This document shows, piece after piece, positions 30,513 to 38,405 of a stretch of 64,000 bases of DNA. The position numbers were made by a program, and so were the translations under genes. This DNA is from VGBO01 sp964453335 (GTDB lineage: Bacteria; Actinomycetota; Acidimicrobiia; Acidimicrobiales; CAIXPF01). Numbering within the stretch: the stretch's first letter is position 1; every line of letters begins with the position of its first letter. The notes beneath the pieces were generated by a model that saw only the letters and a list, made by a program, of their open reading frames with translations, ran no database searches and was not told where the DNA came from. The stretch covers positions 62,001 through 126,000 of the forward strand of contig CAYVOK010000004.1 in NCBI GenBank assembly GCA_964453335.1, read 5' to 3'.

Positions 30513-31532
30513 GTGGACGCACTGCGACTGCACGACCGGGACTACGCACGGGGTCTGCGCGAGATCGCCGACGGCGTGTTCGCCTACCTCCAGCCCGATG
30601 GCGGCTGGTGTCTCTCCAACGCCGGTCTCGTCCGGTCCGGTGGGGAGAGCCTCCTCGTCGACACGCTCACCGACCTGCCGCGTACGAGGACCATGCTCGA
30701 CGCCATGGCGCCGATCACCGGTGCCGCCCCGATCCGCCGCCTCGCCATCACCCACGGCAACCTCGACCACTACTTCGGGAACCAACTCGTCGAAGGGGCG
30801 GAGATCATCGCCTCACGCGCCACCGCCGCCGACATCGCCGAAGGACCGACCCCGGCGTCGATGCAGGCGATGCTGCACACCGACCTCGGCGCCGAGCTGA
30901 ACGGGTTCCTGCGCCACGCGTTCGGATCGTTCGACTGGACGGGCATCACCGTCACCCCGCCGCACCGCACCTTCGACGGGCACATCGACCTCGAGGTCGG
31001 CGGGACACCGGTCGTGCTCAGCGAGGTCGGACCCGCGCACACGCACGGCGACACGATCTGCCACCTCCCCGACCGGCGTGTCGTGTTCACCGGCGACATC
31101 CTCTTCGTCCACGGCACCCCGATCGTGTGGGCCGGGCCGTTCGCCAACTGGTACCGGGCGTGCGACACGCTCCTCGCGCTCGACGCCGACGTGTACGTCC
31201 CCGGCCACGGCCCGCTCACCGACCGCCGCGGGGTGGAGACGGTGCGCTCCTACCTCGAGTTCGTGCACACGGAGGCCCGCCGACGCTTCGACGCCGGCAT
31301 GTCGTCCCTCGACGCCACCTTCGACATCGACCTCGGCGAGTTCGGCGAGCTCGGCGATGCCGAACGCCTCGCCATCAACGTCGTCGCCGCCTACCGGGAG
31401 TTCGACCCGACCCGCGCCGAACCGACCGAACTGCTCGAACTGCTGCGCCGCATGGCGGCGCTCCACACCCGGGCACGTGACCGTGGTCGAGGTGGCGCCG
31501 CCACCCGCCCGCAGAACAGGATGCAACCGTGA
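30513..31532 (+). CDS. metallo-beta-lactamase fold hydrolase, HxNxDH variant
   Basis: The 339-residue protein has an MBL fold: SNAGLVRSGGESLLVDT, the metal motif THGNLDHYFGN, GPAHTHGDTICHLP, VVFTGDILF and VPGHGPLTD. In the metal motif the usual HxHxDH is HxNxDH, a variant known in other MBL subfamilies. Substrate is unknown. The GTG at 30513 is 7 bases after TACCGT. The gene overlaps the following dehydrogenase-like gene by 4 bases (ATGA), and an epoxide-hydrolase-like gene comes next, forming a three-gene operon. Confidence 0.85.
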   Translation: MDALRLHDRDYARGLREIADGVFAYLQPDGGWCLSNAGLVRSGGESLLVDTLTDLPRTRTMLDAMAPITGAAPIRRLAITHGNLDHYFGNQLVEGAEIIASRATAADIAEGPTPASMQAMLHTDLGAELNGFLRHAFGSFDWTGITVTPPHRTFDGHIDLEVGGTPVVLSEVGPAHTHGDTICHLPDRRVVFTGDILFVHGTPIVWAGPFANWYRACDTLLALDADVYVPGHGPLTDRRGVETVRSYLEFVHTEARRRFDAGMSSLDATFDIDLGEFGELGDAERLAINVVAAYREFDPTRAEPTELLELLRRMAALHTRARDRGRGGAATRPQNRMQP

Positions 31533-32536
31533 AGACGCGCAAGCTCACCACCACCGACGCCTTCGTCCTCCTCGATCTCGAGGACGGGCCCCTCCACGTG
31601 GGCACGGTGCGGAGTGCGCCGAAGATCCTCCAGAGCGGCGCCGAGATGCTCGCCCGCTCGATCACCTACACGTTCGCTGCGTTCGGCGTCGAGGCCGGCG
31701 GCGCGTCCGCCGGGGTCAACGCCGCACCCGAGGACCGTGCCGCCGCCGTCACGGCGTTCGCGACCGAGGTCGCCGCATGGGACGGGATCCGCCTCGACGC
31801 CGGCAAGGGTGTCGACGCGGCGGACCTCGCCGAACTGCGCGCCGCCGACCCCCGCCCGGCCGTCCTCCACGAGACCGTCGACGGGCTCACCGGCGTCGAC
31901 CGCCTGACCGTCGCCGGCGCCGTCGCCGCTGCAGCAGCGACCGGGACCCTCTCGGGTCGTCGGGTCGCGATCGAAGGGTTCGGACCCGCCGGACTCGCCG
32001 TGGCCCGCGCCGTCGAGGCCGCCGGCGGTGGCGTCACCGCCGTGTCCACCGGCGCCGGGACGCTCCTCACCCCCGACGGCATCGGCGCCGACGCGCTCGC
32101 TGCGGCGTGGGAGGCCCACGGTGAAGGACTCGTCAAGCAGGTCGACGGCACCCAGAAGCCCGCATGGGCGCTGTGGGGCGCTGCCGCCGACGTGATCTTC
32201 ACCGGGTCGAAGGCGGGGGCGCTCACCCACGAAGGTGCGGCGCACGTCACCGCCACAACGATCGTGCCGACCGGGCCGGTGCCCGTCACCACCAAGGCGG
32301 TCGCTGCGTTCCTCCGGTCCGGGGTGACCTACGTACCCGACTTCCTGGCCCTCGCCGCCCCTTACCTCGTCGGGGTCGACGCCGCCACGGCGAACGACGC
32401 GGCGGACAAGGTCGCCGAGGCCGTCGGTCGCCACCTCGGGCACGCCGACGGGCTCCTCCTCGGCGCGTGCAGCGCGGCCGAGGACTTCCTGCGGACCTGG
32501 CGTCCGAACCCCCCCTTCGGCCGACCGCTCGCCTGA
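31529..32536 (+). CDS. Glu/Leu/Phe/Val dehydrogenase-like protein, catalytic Lys absent
   Basis: The 335-residue protein resembles the amino-acid dehydrogenase (ELFV) family. A Rossmann part has VAIEGFGPAGLAVARAVEAAGG (seen as IEGFGPAGLAVARA), and the N-terminal part ARSITYTFAAFGVEAGGASAGV aligns with the family's GGxKGG site (noted as AGGASAGV). The catalytic lysine and the later aspartate are not found, so normal amino-acid deamination is unlikely. The segment GSKAGALTHEGA matches the usual late region. It overlaps the MBL gene by 4 bases and lies 16 bases before the epoxide-hydrolase-like gene. Confidence 0.7.
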   Translation: MKTRKLTTTDAFVLLDLEDGPLHVGTVRSAPKILQSGAEMLARSITYTFAAFGVEAGGASAGVNAAPEDRAAAVTAFATEVAAWDGIRLDAGKGVDAADLAELRAADPRPAVLHETVDGLTGVDRLTVAGAVAAAAATGTLSGRRVAIEGFGPAGLAVARAVEAAGGGVTAVSTGAGTLLTPDGIGADALAAAWEAHGEGLVKQVDGTQKPAWALWGAAADVIFTGSKAGALTHEGAAHVTATTIVPTGPVPVTTKAVAAFLRSGVTYVPDFLALAAPYLVGVDAATANDAADKVAEAVGRHLGHADGLLLGACSAAEDFLRTWRPNPPFGRPLA

Positions 32537-32552
32537 ACGACAGGAACCCACC

Positions 32553-33548
32553 GTGCCCACCGTCGACACGACCGCCTTCCACCACCGGACCGTCGACGCG
32601 GCAGGGACACGCATCCACTGCGTCGAGGCCGGTGACGGCCCCGCCGTGCTGTTCGTCCACGGGTTCCCCGAGTCGTGGTACTCGTGGCGTCACCAGCTCC
32701 CCGCGCTCGCAGCCGCCGGCTACCGGGCCATCGCCATCGACGTGCGCGGGTACGGCCGGTCGGGTGCCCCGACGGCGATCGACGCCTACCGGATGGTCTG
32801 CCACGTCGGCGACAACGTCGGCGTCCTCGACGCACTCGGCATCGACCGGGCGGTCGTCGTCGGCCACGACTGGGGTGCGCCGATCGCGTGGAACTCCGCG
32901 CTGCTGCGACCCGACCGGTTCGTCGCCGTCGCCGGCCTCTCCGTCCCCTTCGCACCCCGCACCCCGACCCGGCCGACCGACGCGTTCCGGCTGATGGGCG
33001 GCGACGAGGAGTTCTACATCTCCTACTTCCAGGAGCCCGGACGGGCGGAGGCCGAGATCGAGCCGGACGTGCGGACCTGGCTCGCCGGGTTCTACGTGTC
33101 GGCGTCCGGCGACGCGCCGCCAATGGTGCCCGGCACGGGTTCGATGGCCACCATCCCCGCCGGCGGTCGCATGCGGGACCGGTTCCACGTGCCCGCCGCG
33201 GACGCGATGCCCGTCTGGCTCGACGACGCCGACCTCGACTTCTACGCCGGCGAGTTCGAACGCACCGGGTTCAGCGGTGCACTCAACCGCTACCGCAACG
33301 TCGACCGCGACTGGGAGGACCTCGCGTTCACGTCCGGTCGACCCATCGAGGTCCCCGCGTACTTCCTCGGCGGCTCGAAGGACGGGCCGACCATCTGGGG
33401 TGCAGCGGCGATCAAGCGGTTCGAACGCACGCTCCCGAACCTCCGGGGCATGCGGATCCTCGACGGCTGCGGGCACTGGGTGCAGCAGGAACGACCCGCC
33501 AAGACCAACGACGCGCTGCTCGGATTCCTCGCCGACCTCACCTGGTGA
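32553..33548 (+). CDS. epoxide-hydrolase-like alpha/beta hydrolase
   Basis: The 331-residue protein is of the soluble epoxide hydrolase type: oxyanion motif HGFPESWYSW, VRGYGRSGAP, the nucleophile elbow GHDWGAP with an aspartate nucleophile, an acid in GGSKDGPT and the catalytic histidine in GCGHWVQQE. A cap domain carries tyrosines in YISYFQEPG. Haloalkane dehalogenases share this elbow, so that activity cannot be excluded. It is the last gene of the operon with the MBL and dehydrogenase-like genes. Confidence 0.87.
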   Translation: MPTVDTTAFHHRTVDAAGTRIHCVEAGDGPAVLFVHGFPESWYSWRHQLPALAAAGYRAIAIDVRGYGRSGAPTAIDAYRMVCHVGDNVGVLDALGIDRAVVVGHDWGAPIAWNSALLRPDRFVAVAGLSVPFAPRTPTRPTDAFRLMGGDEEFYISYFQEPGRAEAEIEPDVRTWLAGFYVSASGDAPPMVPGTGSMATIPAGGRMRDRFHVPAADAMPVWLDDADLDFYAGEFERTGFSGALNRYRNVDRDWEDLAFTSGRPIEVPAYFLGGSKDGPTIWGAAAIKRFERTLPNLRGMRILDGCGHWVQQERPAKTNDALLGFLADLTW

Positions 33549-33550
33549 GG

Positions 33551-33567
33551 GGCGGCGTCAGACCGCC
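33551..33567. terminator. hairpin between convergent genes
   Basis: GGCGG, CGTCAGA, CCGCC: the loop carries the stop codon of the minus-strand methyltransferase. Unlike the other convergent pairs, the two stop codons do not form matching arms. Confidence 0.35.
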
Positions 33568-34397
33568 CGGTCGACCTCGGCGGTGATCCGCAGCACGACC
33601 CCGTCGAGCCGCTCCTCGACGATGCGCACACCGGCCGGGAACGCAGCCCGGGTGCGCTCGAGGGTGGGGAACACGATGCCCGACGGCCCGAGCGCGGCCT
33701 GCAACAGGCGACCCGGGGTCGACGTCGCACGCACCAGGCTCATCGTGAAGAGCCGACCACCGGGGCGCACCACACGCGCCATCTCGGCGAGCGCCCCTTC
33801 GACGTCGCCGATCTCGTTGAGCGAACCGCCCATCACCGCCGCGTCGGCGACCCCGCTGCGCACCGGCAACCGCTGCGCCCGCGCCCGCACCGGGAGGACC
33901 CGGTCCGTGAGATGTTCCGCCTCGGCCCGCTCGCGTGCCCGGCGCGCGAACGGCGCGCTGTGGTCGATCATCACGACGTCCGCGCCCTGCGCGGCGAGAC
34001 ACCGGCCGTAGAGACCCTCCGACGCGGCGACGTCGACGACGAGACCTCCGGCGACGTCACCGACCGCGGCGGTGAGCTCGGCGAGCTCCTCCCCCACCGG
34101 GAACGGCCGACCGGAGAGCAACCCGAGTGACCGGACCCGCCAGTACCGCTCGTAGATGCGCGCCGTCAGCGGCACCAGGTTCGACAGCTGCGCGAGCGTC
34201 AGGTGCGGGCGGTCGCCGCCCATCGCGTCGAGCACGCCGTCGTGCCAGGGGAGCACCCCACCTGCCTCGCAGCGGACCACACCGTCGTCACCGATGACGA
34301 GGCCGTGCGAAGGGTCCGTCGGGCAGGCGAGCGCGCCGATCCGACGCACCAGGAGGACCGAGGGCGGCTCGACATGGCTCGACCGGGACGACGACAT
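33558..34397 (-). CDS. class I SAM-dependent methyltransferase with N-terminal Trm112-like region
   Basis: The 279-residue protein has a methyltransferase core starting LVVDVAASEGLYGRCL, with VVMIDHSAPFARRARERA, ADAAVMGGSLNEIGD and MARVVRPGGRLFTM. The first ~60 residues (ALACPTDPSHGLVIGDDGVVRCEAGGV, seen as CPTDPSHG and VVRCEAGG) look like a small Trm112/zinc-binding-type region with two cysteines that precedes some methyltransferases of this class. The start at 34397 is favoured over the longer frame by domain length and by a weak TACGCA box 6 bases upstream. Substrate is unknown. Confidence 0.8.
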   Translation of the reverse strand: MSSSRSSHVEPPSVLLVRRIGALACPTDPSHGLVIGDDGVVRCEAGGVLPWHDGVLDAMGGDRPHLTLAQLSNLVPLTARIYERYWRVRSLGLLSGRPFPVGEELAELTAAVGDVAGGLVVDVAASEGLYGRCLAAQGADVVMIDHSAPFARRARERAEAEHLTDRVLPVRARAQRLPVRSGVADAAVMGGSLNEIGDVEGALAEMARVVRPGGRLFTMSLVRATSTPGRLLQAALGPSGIVFPTLERTRAAFPAGVRIVEERLDGVVLRITAEVDRAV

Positions 34398-34463
34398 CCC
34401 CCTTGCGTACCGGGTCGTGGGACCGTGCGGCAACCCGTCCGACACCGCGGGCCGCCACGGACG

Positions 34464-34469
34464 TAGGGT
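34464..34469 (+). promoter_or_regulatory. -10-like box TAGGGT of amidohydrolase gene
   Basis: TAGGGT is 6 bases before the ATG at 34476. Confidence 0.5.
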
Positions 34470-34475
34470 CGCGCC

Positions 34476-35573
34476 ATGGCGATCGGGCTCACGATCCGGA
34501 CCCTCGACGGCACCGTCCACGACCTTGCCATCGACGACCACGGCCACTTCGCCGACCCGGCGGACGTGACCCTCGACCGGGTGTGGGACACCGGACGCTG
34601 GTACGCGGTGTCAGGCCTCGCCGACTGTCACGCCCACCTCTCCGGCGACGAGGTCGGTGAACAAGTCGGCCCCGACGACCTCCCGGCGTTCGTCGCAGCG
34701 AGCGCCTGGGCACAGTTGCAGGGCGGCGTGTTCCTCGTCGCCGACAAGGGGACACACGACGAGCTCACGCTCCGCATCCTCGACGCACCGCCGACCGAAC
34801 GCCCCGACCTGCAGATGGCCGGACGGATCATCACGAGCCCCGGCGGCTACTACGGCGACTTCGGCGAGGAGGTCGACCCGGCCGACCTCGCCCGTGCGGT
34901 GCGCGACGCCGCCGGTCGCAACGGGTCGACGTGGGTGAAGATCGTCGGCGACTGGCCGAAGAAGGGCGTCGGTCCGACGCCGAACTTCGAGGAGGAGGCG
35001 CTGCGCGCCGCGGTCGAAGTCGCACACGCCGCCGGTGTGCGCACCGCCGTCCACACGTGTGCACCACGCGCGGCGAGCATCGCCGTCGCCGCCGGGATCG
35101 ACTCGATCGAACACGGCCTCTTCCTCACCGTCGAGGACATCGAGGCGCTCGGCCGACGCGGTGGCGCATGGGTGCCGACGATCGACGCCATGGAAGCGAT
35201 CCGGGACATGCTCGGCGAGAACTCCTCGGGTGGCCGGCTCTTCGCCGAAGGCCTCGGGAACGTGCGTGAACTGCTCGCCGGAGCGCCGGGTGTCGGGGTC
35301 ACCGTGCTCGCGGGAACCGACCTGCACCTCGCGCACGGACACGTCGCGGAAGAGGCGCTGAAGCTCCACGAGTACGGGCTCGACGCCGCCGCCGTCGTGC
35401 ACGCGATGACGACCGCCGCGTACGACTACCTGGGGCACCACCACGCGTTCAGCCCGGGCGAGGACGCCGACGTCGTGTTCTTCGACCGCGACCCGCGTGA
35501 GGACCTCACCGTGCTGCAACGACCGCGACTCGCCGTCCGGCACGGCCGTATCGTCGCCGGCTCACCCGACTGA
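34476..35573 (+). CDS. amidohydrolase (imidazolonepropionase-like)
   Basis: The 365-residue TIM-barrel hydrolase has the metal motif DCHAHLSG (about 49-56), a candidate bridging lysine in TWVKIVGDWPKKG, histidines in AVHTCAPRAAS and SIEHGLFL, and the catalytic aspartate in AGTDLHLAHGH. The C-terminal SPGEDADVVFFDRDP is the typical end of the composite domain. It cleaves an unidentified amide or lactam. The 3' end overlaps the convergent exported-protein gene by 12 bases. Confidence 0.87.
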   Translation: MAIGLTIRTLDGTVHDLAIDDHGHFADPADVTLDRVWDTGRWYAVSGLADCHAHLSGDEVGEQVGPDDLPAFVAASAWAQLQGGVFLVADKGTHDELTLRILDAPPTERPDLQMAGRIITSPGGYYGDFGEEVDPADLARAVRDAAGRNGSTWVKIVGDWPKKGVGPTPNFEEEALRAAVEVAHAAGVRTAVHTCAPRAASIAVAAGIDSIEHGLFLTVEDIEALGRRGGAWVPTIDAMEAIRDMLGENSSGGRLFAEGLGNVRELLAGAPGVGVTVLAGTDLHLAHGHVAEEALKLHEYGLDAAAVVHAMTTAAYDYLGHHHAFSPGEDADVVFFDRDPREDLTVLQRPRLAVRHGRIVAGSPD

Positions 35574-35575
35574 GC
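35560..35575. terminator. palindrome over overlapping gene ends
   Basis: GCTCA, CCCGAC, TGAGC: here the two convergent genes overlap, and the arms again contain both stop codons, in reversed order. Confidence 0.4.
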
Positions 35576-36497
35576 GTCGACCGAGAAGCGCCTGCGCCTC
35601 ACGCACCACGACGGGGCGGGCGGCCGACGCGGTGACCGCCGGCTCGACGCGGAACGGCCCCCGGCCCTCGAACGTGTACGACACGTCGAAGCGGACGGTG
35701 GCGGTGACCGTGAACGCCGCGTCCGGTGCGGGAACCGTCGACCGGACGGCGTAGCGGTGCCAGGGCGCGCCCCGCCCACCGACCACACCGAGACCCTGCG
35801 GACCGAGCCGGTCACCGGTGCCGTCGCCGTAGGACCAGTCGACCCCGGCGAGATCGAAGCGCACGTCGACCGCGTACCCGACGACGTCGTGACGGGAGAC
35901 GAACGGCTCGCCCCGGTACCCCTCGACCCAGAACCACGTCTCGGTGCCGACCACCGCCCGACCCGGCGGTGAGGACCCGACCGAGAACGGTGGCGGCCCG
36001 ACCTCGGCGAGGTACCGGGCGGCGAACCACCAGACCTCCGCGTCGACGTCGATCACGTCGACGATCCACCCGATCTCGTCGAACCGTCCGCCGTCCGCCG
36101 CGACACAGGTCACCCAGTAGCGACCGAGGACCGCCGCACCCGGCGGTGCGTCGAGGAACGTGACGTCGGGCGGGAGGGCCCCGAGCACCGGGGCGTCGAC
36201 GAGCGCGTCGTCGATCGAGAACGTCGCCGTCGAGCACGACCACGAACCGGATGCGCCCGTGACGTCCACGACGAGGTCGAACCCTCCACCGAGCCGAAGG
36301 CCCCACACGCGTGCACGCGCCCCGTCGCTCGTCACCGGCGGGACCTGCGCCGCGACATGCTCTGCGTCGCCGCCGACGACGACCGCGCCGACGAGGACCA
36401 CTGCTGCCAGAGCGGCCGCGACGAGCCGCACGTCTCGAGGGCGGCGAGCGCCCCACCGTCGGACCGGAACCGATCCCACGTCCCCTCCTGTCGTCAT
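35562..36497 (-). CDS. exported protein with PKD-like C-terminal domain
   Basis: The 311-residue protein has a twin-arginine-free N-terminus (VRRWGARRPRDVRL), one hydrophobic helix (VAAALAAVVLVGAVVVGG, about 25-42) followed by HVAAQVPP, consistent with a signal peptide or anchor. The outside part has four cysteines and a late VDWSYGDGTGDR, similar to the WxFGDG of PKD domains, with a final beta-strand VRFDVSYTFEGRG. No enzyme motif is seen. The start at 36497 is chosen for the GGAGGGGG ribosome site; a TAGTAT box lies further upstream. Confidence 0.65.
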   Translation of the reverse strand: MTTGGDVGSVPVRRWGARRPRDVRLVAAALAAVVLVGAVVVGGDAEHVAAQVPPVTSDGARARVWGLRLGGGFDLVVDVTGASGSWSCSTATFSIDDALVDAPVLGALPPDVTFLDAPPGAAVLGRYWVTCVAADGGRFDEIGWIVDVIDVDAEVWWFAARYLAEVGPPPFSVGSSPPGRAVVGTETWFWVEGYRGEPFVSRHDVVGYAVDVRFDLAGVDWSYGDGTGDRLGPQGLGVVGGRGAPWHRYAVRSTVPAPDAAFTVTATVRFDVSYTFEGRGPFRVEPAVTASAARPVVVREAQALLGRRSVG

Positions 36498-36574
36498 CCC
36501 CCTCCGGATGACATGTGCGGAGATACTACGAAAGATCCCTCGGGTGTGCCCGGCCGAGCCGGATGGCGGGTCGG

Positions 36575-36580
36575 TAACGT
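36575..36580 (+). promoter_or_regulatory. -10-like box TAACGT of oxidoreductase copy 3
   Basis: TAACGT is 6 bases before the GTG at 36587. Confidence 0.5.
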
Positions 36581-36586
36581 CCGGGG

Positions 36587-37423
36587 GTGCGCGTCGGTCT
36601 CGTCCTCCCGCAACGTTCACCCGACGGAGGGCCGCTGCGCCGTGGCGACCTCGCCGACGGTGCAGGTCGCATCGAGGCGCACGGGTTCCGCTCCGCCTGG
36701 GCGTTCGACGCCGTCGGCCGGGGGTTCCTCCTCCCCGACGCACTCACCGCCCTCGTCGTCGCCGCAGGCGCGACCACCGCGCTCGAACTGGGCACCGGGG
36801 TGCTGCAACTCCCCCTCCGACCACCGTTCGACCTCGCGCAACGCGTCGCGACCGCCCACCATGCGATCGGCGACCGGTTCGTCCTCGGCGTCGGTGCCGG
36901 GTCGACCGAGGACGACTTCGTCGCCGTCGGCGCCGACTTCGCCGCCCGGTTCGGCACGTTCGCCCGCCACCTCGACGAACTCCGGCGGTTGCTCGCCGGC
37001 GACGACGTCGACGGCCGCCGCCTCGGCGTGTGGGACGACGTGCGCGGCGGCCCGCCGATCCTCATCGGGTCCTGGGTCGGGAGCCGGTGGATCGACCGGG
37101 CCGCCCGCGACCACGACGGGTGGATCGGGTCGGGGGCGCGCACGAGCTGGGCGCTGCTCGCGGACGGGATCGCCCGGTTCCGGGCCGCCGGCGGCGGACG
37201 GGCGGTCGTCACGAACGTGGTCGTCGACCTCACCGCCGCCACCGATCACCCTGCCGCACCCGACGACCCGGTCGACCTGCGCTGCGACGCGGAGGAGGCG
37301 GTGCGCCGGCTGCGCGGCCTCGCCGATCTCGGGTTCGACGACACGGTGCTCGTCGTCGGCCGTCACACCGACGCCACGCTCGCCGCCGTCGCCGAGGTGG
37401 TCCGCAGCGCAACGGCCGACTGA
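36587..37423 (+). CDS. LLM class F420/flavin-dependent oxidoreductase (copy 3)
   Basis: The 278-residue protein is a shorter LLM-fold enzyme: VRVGLVLPQRSPDGG at the start, LELGTGVLQLPLRPPFDLAQ, FVLGVGAGSTEDDFVAVG and PPILIGSWVGSRW. It lacks the DEHH-type segment of luciferases, as do many F420 enzymes. The GTG at 36587 is 6 bases after TAACGT. Substrate is unknown. It is divergent from the exported protein and converges on an SDR gene. Confidence 0.82.
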   Translation: MRVGLVLPQRSPDGGPLRRGDLADGAGRIEAHGFRSAWAFDAVGRGFLLPDALTALVVAAGATTALELGTGVLQLPLRPPFDLAQRVATAHHAIGDRFVLGVGAGSTEDDFVAVGADFAARFGTFARHLDELRRLLAGDDVDGRRLGVWDDVRGGPPILIGSWVGSRWIDRAARDHDGWIGSGARTSWALLADGIARFRAAGGGRAVVTNVVVDLTAATDHPAAPDDPVDLRCDAEEAVRRLRGLADLGFDDTVLVVGRHTDATLAAVAEVVRSATAD

Positions 37424-37443
37424 ACGGCGCCGCCGGTCAGTCG
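37417..37443. terminator. convergent stop-codon palindrome
   Basis: CGACTGA and TCAGTCG are perfect 7-base arms with the stop codons of both genes. Confidence 0.55.
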
Positions 37444-38369
37444 ATCGACTTCGACGGACGACCCGTACCCTCGCGGTCCCTTCCACGGATGTCGGCGTTC
37501 AGGCGTGCGTCGGCCATGAGGGACGCCACGATCGGACGCAACGTCGTCGGATCGTCGACTGGCGGCACGCTCGGACCGCGATGCCAGCCCTCGGCGATCG
37601 CGAGCTCGCGCCCCGAGACCTGGAACACTCGGCCGGTCACCTTCGCCGACTCGGTGCTCGCCAACCAGGTGACGATCGGTGCGATCCAGCGGGGCGACCG
37701 CTGCTCGCGCTCGGCGTCGTCCGCAGGCGCCGGGCCGAGACCCTCCGTCATGCGGGTGAGCGCGCCCGGCGACACGCAGTTCACGGTCACCCCGTAGCGG
37801 GCGAGCTCCATCGCAGAGATCACCGTGAACGCTGCGATGCCGGCCTTCGCAGCGCCGTAGTTCGTCTGCCCCGGGTTGCCGTAGATGCCCGACACCGACG
37901 TCGTGTTGATGACGCGGGCATCGACCACCTCGCCCGCCTTCACCTTGTCGCGCCAATACGCGGCCGCCCAGCGCGTCGGCGCGAACGTGCCCTTCAGGTG
38001 CACGTCGATCACCGCGTCCCACTCCGCCTCCGTCATGTTCGTGAGCATCCGGTCCCGGAGGATGCCGGCGTTGTTCACGACGACGTCGAGCGTGCCGAAG
38101 TGCTCGACCGCCGTGTTGATCATCCGCTGCGCACCCTCCCAGGAGGACACGCTGTCGCCGTTCGCGACGGCCTCGCCGCCGAGGGCCCGGATCTCGGCGA
38201 CGACCTGCTCGGCGGGCGACAGGTCACCACCGGACCCGTCGACCGATCCGCCGACGTCGTTCACCACGACCTTCGCACCGTGTTCGGCGAGCATCAGCGC
38301 GTGCTCGCGTCCGATGCCCCGACCTGCGCCCGTCACCAGGCACACCCGTCCCTCGCACAACCTCGCCAC
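37437..38369 (-). CDS. SDR-family 3-hydroxyacyl-CoA-type dehydrogenase
   Basis: The 310-residue short-chain dehydrogenase has TGAGRGIGREHALMLAEHGAKVVVND (seen as TGAGRGIGREHAL), VNNAGILRDRML, a catalytic Ser in NTTSVSGIYG and YxxxK in NYGAAKAG. The long insertion GGSVDGSGGD after the first beta-strands is characteristic of the dehydrogenase unit of peroxisomal-type multifunctional enzymes and mycobacterial Hsd4-like enzymes, so a steroid or fatty acyl-CoA substrate is plausible. The GTG at 38369 follows GGGGAGGA; a TAGGCT box lies at 38403-38408. Confidence 0.87.
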   Translation of the reverse strand: MARLCEGRVCLVTGAGRGIGREHALMLAEHGAKVVVNDVGGSVDGSGGDLSPAEQVVAEIRALGGEAVANGDSVSSWEGAQRMINTAVEHFGTLDVVVNNAGILRDRMLTNMTEAEWDAVIDVHLKGTFAPTRWAAAYWRDKVKAGEVVDARVINTTSVSGIYGNPGQTNYGAAKAGIAAFTVISAMELARYGVTVNCVSPGALTRMTEGLGPAPADDAEREQRSPRWIAPIVTWLASTESAKVTGRVFQVSGRELAIAEGWHRGPSVPPVDDPTTLRPIVASLMADARLNADIRGRDREGTGRPSKSID

Positions 38370-38405
38370 GACGTCCTCCCCTGACCGCGTCGACCGCGGC
38401 GGAGC

